From: an uncultured Candidatus Saccharibacteria bacterium
GTDB lineage: Bacteria; Patescibacteriota; Saccharimonadia; Saccharimonadales; Saccharimonadaceae
Assembly (NCBI GenBank): GCA_946560015.1
Contig: CAMNUC010000003.1
Span: 1 to 36,789 of the forward strand
Direction of reading: 5' to 3'
Length of the DNA: 36,789 nucleotides
Positions 7,969-16,947 of the stretch are shown here, one piece after another. The position numbers and the translations under genes are program-made. Each line of letters begins with the position of its first letter. The stretch's first letter is position 1. Under the pieces are notes generated by a model. That model was not told the DNA's origin. It worked only from the letters and a program-made list of their open reading frames with translations, and searched no databases.

Positions 7969-10138
7969 TTTCTTCTCCTTCCTGAGAGTTATTGATATTG
8001 AACTGTCCGATGAGCGGCGTAATAATCATCTTGCGTTTGTCGTTAGGATCCTTTTCATAACTGATTAAATTGGCCTGCTCGAGAACTGGCAGATACTGCT
8101 TGCGTACCTGATCTCGATTCAGCATTTCTCCTGTCTTGCCATAGCAATATGCGGCAAGATCATCTATCGTGATACCTATGGTAGCTTTTACGCTGCTCCT
8201 CTTGGCAATATATGCAGGAACAATCATATTGTCGTAAAAATCTAGCATTTGAGGTGGAACACCGTATTGCTGGCTGCGGCCCAGAAAGTTCCAAATCCCT
8301 AATGCAGCATCGACATCAGCCTTTGTCGCGACTAAATCTTGATCACGCATTTCTCGTTTTGGAGCATTCAATAAGGCACAAACTTTTACTAAGGAATTAA
8401 AGTGTTGACTGTCACGCTGATGACGAGGCAATAGATTACCTTTTAAAGTGGCTTTGAAAGTTTTTCCAACTTCTAGTTCCTTAGGGACTATGATATAGCG
8501 GATATTTAGCTCGCGAATAAAACGGATACGTTGAATTAGTAATTTGCGATCAGAATTTGACGTGAGCATATCTTGGAATTCTCCATTATCATTGGCACGT
8601 TGCTGAAATAAGTCAATTCCTGCGCTAATCTTTTCCTGAGTAATTTCTGGACTTAACAGAATTGCACGTGTTTGCTCCTGTTCATCCATCTGCATATTTG
8701 CTGAACAAAAGATTGTAGCTGGATAGCCGAGAATATATCCGTTTACAGCAGCATTCTTGCCACTATTGTTGCGGTTTGTGAGCTTGAATGCGGTTTTCTT
8801 ATCATCGTGTGATAAGAGCGGACGAATCATTGCTTGCAATTTAGTATCGACCTGATCCATAAAGATTAGAATTTTACGTGACAGGTCTAGCACCATTTCG
8901 CCAGAGTCATCTTGCGTCATTGCTTGATCGTCGTAGTAGAATGCGGTAGGCGACACTCGCATATATTTGCGAACGTCCATTTTTGGAAACAGACTAGCAA
9001 TTTCCGTAACAATATAGGTTTTACCGCTCGACGAACGCGCGTTGAGGAAAATATTAAGCTGGTTTTCCTCCGTATACGCCGAAAGCATCGCTAAGAACAC
9101 AATTACCTTGTTAATATTATCGAATTTAATCGTCAAACTTAGTATATTTTGCAAATCGACTGACGACATTTCCTTGAAGCTCTCGACTTCGACCGGTTCA
9201 TCACCAGCAATCAACTCAGCTTTGGCTAGGAGTTGATCTGCTGTGTATCCAGCCTTATTTGCATCGGTTAAGTCAGCTTTGCCACCAAGCTCCTCGGGGA
9301 TTGGAACGGCATAGACACTTACATTTTGCAGCAGTTTTACAATCTTACCTGCCAACATTTTTGTCGAGCTTTTGCCTTTCTCGTCATTATCTAGGCAAAT
9401 ATAAATTTTGCTTCGTCCATCGAGATAATCCTTAATCCATTCATCCTTAAAAGTGCCTTCACCTGCCGTACTGGTGATTACTGGCATTCCGAATTTCATC
9501 TGTTCAGCGATGATCCGATCATACTCTCCGCCGCAAATAAGCACCGAGCCAGAATTCGAACGTTGTAACTCGGTTGCACCAAATACGACCGAACCAGCCC
9601 CTTCGGGATAAGTCATATATTTGGCCCCATTCGCATCGTTTGGTAAACGACGAAGCTTGATAAGTTTGCATTCTTTATTCTCGATAATAGGGATTGTTAG
9701 CCACTTTTTGCCGTAAAATTCACCGCAACCCAGTAGCTTGTAGTTTATATTCAATAGTGAAATTCCCCTCTCTTGAAGTAAATAATTCAGTAGCTCCTTG
9801 TTTTCTGGTTTCATCAACTCTTGGTGGCAACGTGTAGCCAGTGTCATTAGCTTTTTAGGCATCGCTTGAGACTTCTTGGAGATCGTTCTGGCTTGAGTAG
9901 CCGAATCCCCGAGCAGCCGCTTCAACTGTGCAAAATTACCTTTCTGGTTGCATTTAAAACAATGCCATAAGCCAGTTTCGGCATTGATGCTACAATGATA
10001 CTTTTCCGATTCGGTATCATCGCCGTCGCATCCGTTTAGGCACGCGAACATTAGCTCATTGCCACGTTCTTTATATTCAATATTTTTGTTTTCAAGGTAA
10101 GCTTTTACTTCCCCTGGGTTTGGATCATAATCTCCCAT
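7961..10138 (-). CDS. Replication protein: CHC2 zinc-finger/TOPRIM primase fused to an ATPase/helicase domain
   Basis: N-terminal C..C/H..C...WHCFKCNQKGN; TOPRIM-like VLICGGEYDRI...IYICLDNDEKG; Walker A-like ARSSSGKTYIV; Walker B-like ILIFMDQVD. Confidence 0.85.
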   Translation of the reverse strand: MGDYDPNPGEVKAYLENKNIEYKERGNELMFACLNGCDGDDTESEKYHCSINAETGLWHCFKCNQKGNFAQLKRLLGDSATQARTISKKSQAMPKKLMTLATRCHQELMKPENKELLNYLLQERGISLLNINYKLLGCGEFYGKKWLTIPIIENKECKLIKLRRLPNDANGAKYMTYPEGAGSVVFGATELQRSNSGSVLICGGEYDRIIAEQMKFGMPVITSTAGEGTFKDEWIKDYLDGRSKIYICLDNDEKGKSSTKMLAGKIVKLLQNVSVYAVPIPEELGGKADLTDANKAGYTADQLLAKAELIAGDEPVEVESFKEMSSVDLQNILSLTIKFDNINKVIVFLAMLSAYTEENQLNIFLNARSSSGKTYIVTEIASLFPKMDVRKYMRVSPTAFYYDDQAMTQDDSGEMVLDLSRKILIFMDQVDTKLQAMIRPLLSHDDKKTAFKLTNRNNSGKNAAVNGYILGYPATIFCSANMQMDEQEQTRAILLSPEITQEKISAGIDLFQQRANDNGEFQDMLTSNSDRKLLIQRIRFIRELNIRYIIVPKELEVGKTFKATLKGNLLPRHQRDSQHFNSLVKVCALLNAPKREMRDQDLVATKADVDAALGIWNFLGRSQQYGVPPQMLDFYDNMIVPAYIAKRSSVKATIGITIDDLAAYCYGKTGEMLNRDQVRKQYLPVLEQANLISYEKDPNDKRKMIITPLIGQFNINNSQEGEENE

Positions 10139-10139
10139 A

Positions 10140-10307
10140 TTAACTCCTTTTAATTGATAAATCTTCTGCGTCTTTTGGTGCTATAATCTCTACAAGGCGA
10201 GCTAGTTTACTTAATTCAGCCTCGGCAACTTGGAGATTTATATCTTCACCAAAAGTGCTTTTATATTGGTTTTGGAATGCTACCAATAATTTTTTCGAAT
10301 ATTTCAT
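10140..10307 (-). CDS. Small conserved-type leader ORF of the replication operon (55 aa), not in ORF track
   Basis: MKYSKKLLVAFQNQYKSTFGEDINLQVAEAELSKLARLVEIIAPKDAEDLSIKRS*; SD-like AGGAAAAAG upstream; stop is adjacent to the primase ATG. Confidence 0.6.
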   Translation of the reverse strand: MKYSKKLLVAFQNQYKSTFGEDINLQVAEAELSKLARLVEIIAPKDAEDLSIKRS

Positions 10308-10327
10308 CGATCTTTTTCCTGTTAAGG

Positions 10328-10379
10328 AAAGGTCGCTCGACGGAATGGCTATTCTCGAACGACCTTTGCTGCCATTCCG
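10328..10379 (-). promoter_or_regulatory. Interleaved inverted repeats (a-b-a'-b') upstream of the replication operon
   Basis: AAAGGTCGCTCGA (10328-10340) pairs with TCGAACGACCTTT (10355-10367), and CGGAATGGC (10341-10349) pairs with GCCATTCCG (10371-10379); the arms are interleaved. Confidence 0.6.
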
Positions 10380-10391
10380 CCCTAATTAAAA

Positions 10392-10414
10392 CAAAAAAGC
10401 CGTTTTAGACGGCT
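10392..10414 (-). terminator. Rho-independent terminator of the 391-aa gene
   Basis: Minus strand AGCCGTctaaaACGGCT followed by TTTTTTG. Confidence 0.8.
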
Positions 10415-10456
10415 ATAGATACGCAACAGGGGTAAATTTTATAGTTTTGTGGAAGT

Positions 10457-11632
10457 TTACGATTTTTGCTTTTTCTTCTTCAGAGGTGAGAGATAGTTTG
10501 GATTAATGAAAATTTGTTTTTGTTTTTGCTGAAAAACCTCCACATCCCCTAATTGAAGAGCTTTAGAAATGTCGGAGTTTAGCTTATTTTTTGCAGCATT
10601 TACAGTTTTAACGAATTTTTCTGAGACCCCAGGTTCAGTCCATTGTTTTGTGCTATCGCCCATCGTGTCATATATATCTTCAAGCTCGATTTTCTTACGC
10701 AGGTTACTATTAGACCTCTTGAAAAAGGTCTTTACGATATTAGCCCTGCAATGCTCCATAGATCCTAAGTCTAACGTAATACCATTTAGCTCCAATATTC
10801 CATTTGTACCAACGACTGAGAATTTTGCATTGTCGAGATAGAATGGCGAAAATATGCCTTGTTTTGGTAATTCTTGTTGCTCTGGGCCATCTTCTAGAAA
10901 AACCGGACATTCTGGTTCAAAAATAAATTCTAATGGCCGCCGATTAGTCATCTTATCGGTTTTGAATACCTTTCCCCCTCGCTTCATAGATATTAGATAA
11001 ATCATCTCGCTAGCTACCGAACAAAGAAAAGGTCCAGTTTGCCATTCAATATCCCTCAATTCCTGCTCGTTAATATCTGCGATAGATCCGTCATCGGCCC
11101 GTGTGATTAGACATTGTTCGCATTTTGCCTCGATAACTATTGGCTGAGATTTTGAGTTATACTGCGCTATAACCACTTTCGTATCTCCAAAGATTGTTTC
11201 GTATTCTACGTCTATGTAGCTATTACGTAGGTCGGCATAACATATCCCCCATTCATTAGTATCTTTGCTAATTTTTTCTAAGTCTAGGCCTCTATTTGTT
11301 CTCTGCTCACTTGACACTTTTACTGTTAGCAATACCGTCTCTAAAACTGATCGCAACACATCTGTATTAAGATTACTTTTCGTACATTCGATAGAATCAG
11401 GAGTTCTTCTTCCTAATCTTTTACACAGTGCATTAATGATGTTATTAATTATAGTATCAGTTTTAAAATGGATTGGACATTCTGGAATTCCAGAGTACTC
11501 TTGTTCTATCTCTGCCTCTGCAAGAGTTGAATGTGTATCGGTTTGTGGAATTGCAACAAAAAGAACTTTGCTAATTTGTGACATATCTATAGGCCAGAGT
11601 GCTGGGCCATTACCATTCTTCCATTTTGCCAT
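10457..11632 (-). CDS. Unknown 391-aa protein, divergent to the R-M-like operon
   Basis: Intact ORF with SD AAAGGA and TATAAT at 11660-11655; no recognised domain. Confidence 0.75.
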   Translation of the reverse strand: MAKWKNGNGPALWPIDMSQISKVLFVAIPQTDTHSTLAEAEIEQEYSGIPECPIHFKTDTIINNIINALCKRLGRRTPDSIECTKSNLNTDVLRSVLETVLLTVKVSSEQRTNRGLDLEKISKDTNEWGICYADLRNSYIDVEYETIFGDTKVVIAQYNSKSQPIVIEAKCEQCLITRADDGSIADINEQELRDIEWQTGPFLCSVASEMIYLISMKRGGKVFKTDKMTNRRPLEFIFEPECPVFLEDGPEQQELPKQGIFSPFYLDNAKFSVVGTNGILELNGITLDLGSMEHCRANIVKTFFKRSNSNLRKKIELEDIYDTMGDSTKQWTEPGVSEKFVKTVNAAKNKLNSDISKALQLGDVEVFQQKQKQIFINPNYLSPLKKKKQKS

Positions 11633-11649
11633 TCCAGAAGTATTCCTTT

Positions 11650-11664
11650 CTGTTATTATAACAG
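11650..11664. promoter_or_regulatory. 15-bp palindrome overlapping the -10 box of the 391-aa gene
   Basis: CTGTTAT-T-ATAACAG; minus-strand TATAAT lies inside it. Confidence 0.5.
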
Positions 11665-11676
11665 ATTATTTCAGTA

Positions 11677-11705
11677 TTGCAATATAGGTAGTTAAGTGAT
11701 ATAAT
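11677..11705 (+). promoter_or_regulatory. Promoter of the structured leader / R-M-like operon
   Basis: TTGCAA (11677-11682) -17 bp- TATAAT (11700-11705). Confidence 0.6.
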
Positions 11706-11710
11706 GGCAT

Positions 11711-11900
11711 TGTTCAAACTTTTCAAAAATTTAATTTTAGCCAGGGGATGGGGTCAAAAACTCCATTTCAAACTAAAAGTACAGCCACGTACTAGTACTT
11801 GGGTTTGAAGCCTTGGCTACGAAAAGTTTGAACAGCCTGTACGTGGCTGTATTTTTATTATAGCCTCGACAGTACTGTTCAAACTAAACGAGGCTTCAAA
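11711..11900 (+). ncRNA. Candidate structured 5' leader / cis-regulatory RNA with possible pseudoknot
   Basis: Perfect 14-bp pairing 11711-11724/11821-11834; inner helix 11738-11745/11811-11819; hairpin 11748-11754/11760-11766; hairpin 11767-11782/11795-11809 whose apical loop (11783-11792) pairs perfectly with 11839-11848, followed by a T-tract; AGCCTCG/CGAGGCT hairpin (11862-11868/11889-11895) masks the SD. Confidence 0.6.
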
Positions 11901-14900
11901 ATGAGTAAATTCGACTATAATGTCGGTGAGTACATCATTATATATGCTTATGCTCTACCGAATGTAACAACCCATATTGGGCACCTGAAGATTGGTAAAG
12001 CGAGTATAAAATTTTCGGAGTACGCCAATGCTGAGGATAAAGATGGCGCAGTTGAGATGGCGGTGCGTACACGTATTAAGGAGCAGCTTGGTACGGCAGA
12101 TTTGAATTATGATTTAGTATTCTATAATCTCGCTATCGATCAAGATGGTAAGTCATTTATGGACCACGAGCTCCATAGTATTTTACAACGCTCTGGTTTT
12201 CCAAAAGTTCAACATACCGAGGAAAAGACCAACGGCGAGTGGTTTGCCGTTAATCTAGAAACAGTCAAGAATGCCTTTGAAGCTGCTAAGCACAATCGGA
12301 AATCGCTCAATCCAAATGAAATTATTACCGAATCCAACGAGATTAATTTTCGCAAAGGGTCACAAACTAAGGCCATCGAAAAGACCATAGTCGCCATTGA
12401 AAAGGGCAAAAAGCACTTTCTCTGGGATGCCAAGATGCGCTTTGGCAAAACTTTAACTTCCCTAGAAATCGCTCGGCGTATGGGCTACGGTAAAGTTTTG
12501 ATTATTACTCACCGCCCAGAAGTAAATAATGACTGGTTTAACGATTTCAATACTCTGTTTGCTGGAACTTCTTATCGCTTTGGATCACGCAATAAAGGTG
12601 AAGACATTGCCGATCTACAGAAACGCTGTATTCGGAGGCCAGATGGGACTTGCGAAAATCCATTCGTATATTTTGCTTCCATTCAGTATCTTCGTCACCA
12701 AGTTAAATCACCAGAAAAACTTGCCATTCTTCGCGAAGACTGGGATATGCTAATTATCGATGAGGCAGACGAAGGTGTAAAAACTGCATTAGCCGACGAG
12801 ACCATTAGCCAGATTAAACGAAACTTTACTTTGATGCTTTCTGGTACACCTTTCAACCTTCTTGAAGATTATAATGATGATGAAATCTTTTCTTGGGACT
12901 ATACAAAAGAGCAAGAGCTTAAGCGTGATTGGGATGAGAAGTATCCAGGCGAGCCGAATCCATATTATAAGTTACCTCGACTTTCTATTTATACATATAA
13001 GCTGGACAAATATCTTGAGACAAGTGAGTTTGAAAACTTATATGACAAAGCTTTTAACTTCAAGGAATTCTTTCGCGCCGACCAAGATGGTAATTTCATC
13101 CACGAAAAGTATGTACACAAGTTCTTGGATTTAATTACGACTCCATCAGAAAGTAATTTCCCATATTCATCAGTTGAATTCCGAAATAATTTGCGACATA
13201 CGCTCTGGATCGTACCTGGAGTTAAAGAAGCACGGGCATTAGAAAAACTGTTACGAGAACATCCAATATTTGGAATGAAGGATAACGCTGGCAAATATTA
13301 TTTCAATATTGCAAATGTTGCTGGCGATGGCAACGAAGAAGTTGCGGAAAAAGAATCTCGTAAGCTAGTAAGAAAAGCTATTACAGAAGATCCGTTGAGC
13401 TCATATTCCATTACAATATCCTGCGGTAAAATGACACGTGGCGTTTCCGTTCCTGAATGGTCAGCCGTATTTATGCTAAGTAATACAAGCTCCGCCAGTA
13501 CATATTTACAGACAATCTTCCGCGCACAAACTCCCTGGGAATATGAGGGCATTTTAAAAACTGAATGCTTTGTTTTCGACTTTGCACCTGATCGTACGCT
13601 AAATGTAGTAGCAGAAACGATGAAAATCAAGAAAAAGTCTCCTACCAAAGAAGAAGTTAAAGAAGCTACTGGTAAATTCCTCAACTTTTGCCCTGTTATT
13701 TCTGCAACCGATGGCAAGATGGAGGAATTCTCGACACAAAGACTACTTCACGCTATCAAACGAGTGGCAATTCAAAAAGTTACACGGAATGGTTTTGACG
13801 ACAATCGGCTTTATAACTTGGAGAACTTGTCACGTTGTACTGACGAAGAATTAGCAGATTTTGCCGAGCTAAACAAGATTGTCGGACAGAGTAGTAGCGG
13901 AGTAAAAGACGAGAATAAGATAAAAATGGCCGATAATGGCTTCACTGATGAGGAATACGAACAAGCGGAGCAAGCCGAGAAGAAAAAGAAGGAAAAGCGA
14001 GAGTTGACTCCCGAAGAGCAAGAGCTACTACGTCGCAAGCGAGAAATTGCCGAGCAGCGCAGAACCCGTATTAGTATTTTGCGCGGAGTTTCAATTCGTA
14101 TGCCTATGCTCATCTACGGATGTAAAGTTGATCAAAACGGACACGAGATTAAAGCGGATGAAGAAATCACGCTAGAGCAATTTATTAATAATGTTGATGA
14201 CGCTTCGTGGCAAGAATTTATGCCAGAAGGCGTTACGAAAGAAATGCTTAGAACTAAGTTTGCCAAGTACTACGACGAAGAAGTATTCGTTGGCGCTGGC
14301 ATTGATATTCGTTTGCGAGCTCTAGCCGCAGATTATCTTGCTCCGAGTGAGCGCGTAATGGAAATTGGAGAAATCTTTAAGAGTTTCAAGAATCCAGATA
14401 AGGAAACTGTCCTTACTCCTTGGAAAGTAGTTAATACACATATTAGCTCTACGCTTGGTGGTGCGGATTTTAATCATATTATTGAGCTTGATGAAGAAGT
14501 CGACAAGAAGGGTGAAAAGTTAGGTCTACCAAACTGGGATGACCAGGGCGAGATTACTAATATTTGGAGTAACGAAAACGCTAGAGTATTAGAAATTAAC
14601 AGTAAGTCTGGCCTCTATCCATTACTTTGTGCTTATAACTTCTACGATCAAGCCTTAGCAAGGACTATACACAGTAAACATACCGAGGAAGAAGATGTTT
14701 TTCGACAACTTTGGGATGAAATTCTCGACAAGAATATCTATGTTTTAACGAAAAGTCCAATGGCAAAAACCATTACAGAACGAACTTTAGCTGGATATAC
14801 AGGCGCGAAAACAAATATTGTTTACATTCCTGAATTAGTCGAAAAACTTAAAGATGAATCATTTAATCTTGGCGAGGAGCTGGCCAAAGAATTTAACCTA

Positions 14901-15938
14901 GGAGATGAGACAATGCTAAAATTTGATGCCGTAGTGGGTAACCCACCATATCATTATGAAGCTGGGAGAAGGAAGATTCCAATTTACCAAGATTTTGTTA
15001 AAAACGGGTCAAACCCACAACTTACAGACTATGCGAGTTTTATCACTCCAGATGGCTTCATTAAAGGCGGCCAGCAGCTTGAGCCTTTTCGTGACTATCT
15101 AGTTAAGAATAAACATTTAAGAAAAATAATATTTTACAAGACGCCAATTTTTCCAAATGTGGCAGTTGAGGCTGCTATCACTCTATTTGATAATGTAAAA
15201 GAATACGATAAACCAGCGAAGACTATCTACAAGAAAGATGGTAGAGTCGAGGCTGGTGACTTAGATTGGTCTTACCGTGATGTCGTCGTAGATAATAGAA
15301 AATATGATATTTTACGTCTCTATGAGAGCTTATTTAACGGGTTGGATACGAGTCAAGCTATGACAGGTATAATTACAAGCTGGGCACCGTTTGGCTTGAA
15401 TACCAAATGCTTTAAGAATAATACTGAGAAATTTATGGCTGAGAGGGACGATATTCATAATATTCGAATCCTCGTCGGTGAAGGAGAAGATTTCTACTGG
15501 ATTGACCCAAAAGATGATTTTTCCTATGAAAGCAGTGATGGACGCATAGAATTTGTAAAATTAAACAATGTTGAAAAGTGGAAGATGGTTTTTCCTAAGG
15601 CTGGCACAGTAGATAGGAAACCGTTAGCTACCAGGATCCTTAAGCCTGGAGAAATTTTTACCGATAAGTATCTCTGTATTTTTACAGATTCTGAACAAGA
15701 AGCTCTAAATGCGGAAAAATACTTTAATTCAAAGTTTTATAGAGCAGGCTTAGATTCAAAAGCCACTTCCTGGAATCTATATCGTCAATGGCACGGCAAT
15801 GTTCCAGTCCAAGATTTTACTAATAATTCCGATATTGATTGGTCAAAGTCTAACACGGAAATTGATCGGCAGTTATATGAAAAATACGGTTTTACAGATG
15901 AAGATATTAAATTAATCGAGTCAAGGATTGAAGGTTAG
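11901..15938 (+). CDS. Single-chain R-M-like enzyme: N-terminal T5orf172/GIY-YIG-like region, SF2 helicase, Eco57I-like adenine methyltransferase
   Basis: N-term LKIGKAS...MDHELHSILQRSGF...NGEWF (T5orf172-like, tentative); helicase AKMRFGKTLTSLEIA, LIIDEADEG, LSGTPFN, ISCGKMTRGVSVPEW; MTase motif IV FDAVVGNPPYHYE. Confidence 0.85.
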   Translation: MSKFDYNVGEYIIIYAYALPNVTTHIGHLKIGKASIKFSEYANAEDKDGAVEMAVRTRIKEQLGTADLNYDLVFYNLAIDQDGKSFMDHELHSILQRSGFPKVQHTEEKTNGEWFAVNLETVKNAFEAAKHNRKSLNPNEIITESNEINFRKGSQTKAIEKTIVAIEKGKKHFLWDAKMRFGKTLTSLEIARRMGYGKVLIITHRPEVNNDWFNDFNTLFAGTSYRFGSRNKGEDIADLQKRCIRRPDGTCENPFVYFASIQYLRHQVKSPEKLAILREDWDMLIIDEADEGVKTALADETISQIKRNFTLMLSGTPFNLLEDYNDDEIFSWDYTKEQELKRDWDEKYPGEPNPYYKLPRLSIYTYKLDKYLETSEFENLYDKAFNFKEFFRADQDGNFIHEKYVHKFLDLITTPSESNFPYSSVEFRNNLRHTLWIVPGVKEARALEKLLREHPIFGMKDNAGKYYFNIANVAGDGNEEVAEKESRKLVRKAITEDPLSSYSITISCGKMTRGVSVPEWSAVFMLSNTSSASTYLQTIFRAQTPWEYEGILKTECFVFDFAPDRTLNVVAETMKIKKKSPTKEEVKEATGKFLNFCPVISATDGKMEEFSTQRLLHAIKRVAIQKVTRNGFDDNRLYNLENLSRCTDEELADFAELNKIVGQSSSGVKDENKIKMADNGFTDEEYEQAEQAEKKKKEKRELTPEEQELLRRKREIAEQRRTRISILRGVSIRMPMLIYGCKVDQNGHEIKADEEITLEQFINNVDDASWQEFMPEGVTKEMLRTKFAKYYDEEVFVGAGIDIRLRALAADYLAPSERVMEIGEIFKSFKNPDKETVLTPWKVVNTHISSTLGGADFNHIIELDEEVDKKGEKLGLPNWDDQGEITNIWSNENARVLEINSKSGLYPLLCAYNFYDQALARTIHSKHTEEEDVFRQLWDEILDKNIYVLTKSPMAKTITERTLAGYTGAKTNIVYIPELVEKLKDESFNLGEELAKEFNLGDETMLKFDAVVGNPPYHYEAGRRKIPIYQDFVKNGSNPQLTDYASFITPDGFIKGGQQLEPFRDYLVKNKHLRKIIFYKTPIFPNVAVEAAITLFDNVKEYDKPAKTIYKKDGRVEAGDLDWSYRDVVVDNRKYDILRLYESLFNGLDTSQAMTGIITSWAPFGLNTKCFKNNTEKFMAERDDIHNIRILVGEGEDFYWIDPKDDFSYESSDGRIEFVKLNNVEKWKMVFPKAGTVDRKPLATRILKPGEIFTDKYLCIFTDSEQEALNAEKYFNSKFYRAGLDSKATSWNLYRQWHGNVPVQDFTNNSDIDWSKSNTEIDRQLYEKYGFTDEDIKLIESRIEG

Positions 15939-15941
15939 CGT

Positions 15942-16904
15942 ATGTCTAATGCGGATGTTGACATTCTTGAGAATACTATCCGCCAGCATAGTGACCTACT
16001 TGAGATACTTCTTTTAGATAGGACTAAATCCACTAGGCAGAAAGCACACAACATTTTATGGGCTACAGATTCGTATGCACATCGCAAGGCGACTAGCGAA
16101 ATCAAAATTGCTGACATTACTGGAGAATATACCCTGCTTATTCAGCCGAGAATATCTAAGTCAAAGGAAGAACAAATACTAAGAACCCACGATAAGGCCG
16201 AGGTATTTACCCCAAAAGAAACCGTGCAGCAAATGAATCAAGATATAGATTGGGGGCTTGGTCATTGGCCAGTAGATCAGAGTAACTGGCAAAATTACGT
16301 AAACGAAAAACGCCTTGAAATAACCTGTGGGGAGGCACCATTCATCGTAGGTCGTTATAATGCGTCAAGTGGTAAGAAAGTCTTAAAACTAGAGAACAGA
16401 GTAGGTTTTCTAGACCGTAAGCTGCAAGTAGTATCTGAATTTTGTAATAGCATAGATGATTGGCTTAAGTGGACCAAGGTAGCTTTTAGGTCATCGTACG
16501 GATACGAATGGCAAGGCGATAGTCTATTGATAGCTCGTGAAAATTTACTCTATACTTTCATAGATTATTACAATGCTAAATTCCCAGATCGTTTTATTGA
16601 TATGGAGAGCAAATTGAAAAATACCGATTTGGAGTTACTAAAGGAAGTGGCTACTATTATATCTTGGAATATTTTTCAGATGGATGGCCTAAAATATGTA
16701 ATCCCGATGAGCTGTAAACATACAGAAGAAATAGTAAATGAGGCACCAGGACTTCTCAAAATGCTTGGAGAAAAAGATGTTGTCAGGAAACGCATTTGTG
16801 AAGGTTGCGCAAAATCTGATCCGAAATTACATAATGGCAAAAAAGTGAAAGTAATGGATTGGGAAGCCAATAAGCCTATATATTTTTACAAGCTTATGGA
16901 GTAA
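15942..16904 (+). CDS. R-M partner protein of the type annotated 'restriction endonuclease subunit M'
   Basis: DKAEVFTPKETVQQMN...RLEITCGEAPFIVGRYN...RVGFLDRKLQVV...YGYEWQGDSLLIARENLLYTFIDYY...IISWNIFQMDGLKYVIP; immediately follows the helicase-MTase gene. Confidence 0.8.
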   Translation: MSNADVDILENTIRQHSDLLEILLLDRTKSTRQKAHNILWATDSYAHRKATSEIKIADITGEYTLLIQPRISKSKEEQILRTHDKAEVFTPKETVQQMNQDIDWGLGHWPVDQSNWQNYVNEKRLEITCGEAPFIVGRYNASSGKKVLKLENRVGFLDRKLQVVSEFCNSIDDWLKWTKVAFRSSYGYEWQGDSLLIARENLLYTFIDYYNAKFPDRFIDMESKLKNTDLELLKEVATIISWNIFQMDGLKYVIPMSCKHTEEIVNEAPGLLKMLGEKDVVRKRICEGCAKSDPKLHNGKKVKVMDWEANKPIYFYKLME

Positions 16905-16947
16905 TAGTTTAACCACAATAAATAAAACATTAGTAAAGGAGATAAAT

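Noticed and set aside
11901-15938. DISARM or BREX assignment of the helicase-MTase locus
   Set aside because: No DUF1998, PLD, PglZ or BrxC-like genes nearby; fits better with an ISP/Eco57I-like two-gene R-M module.
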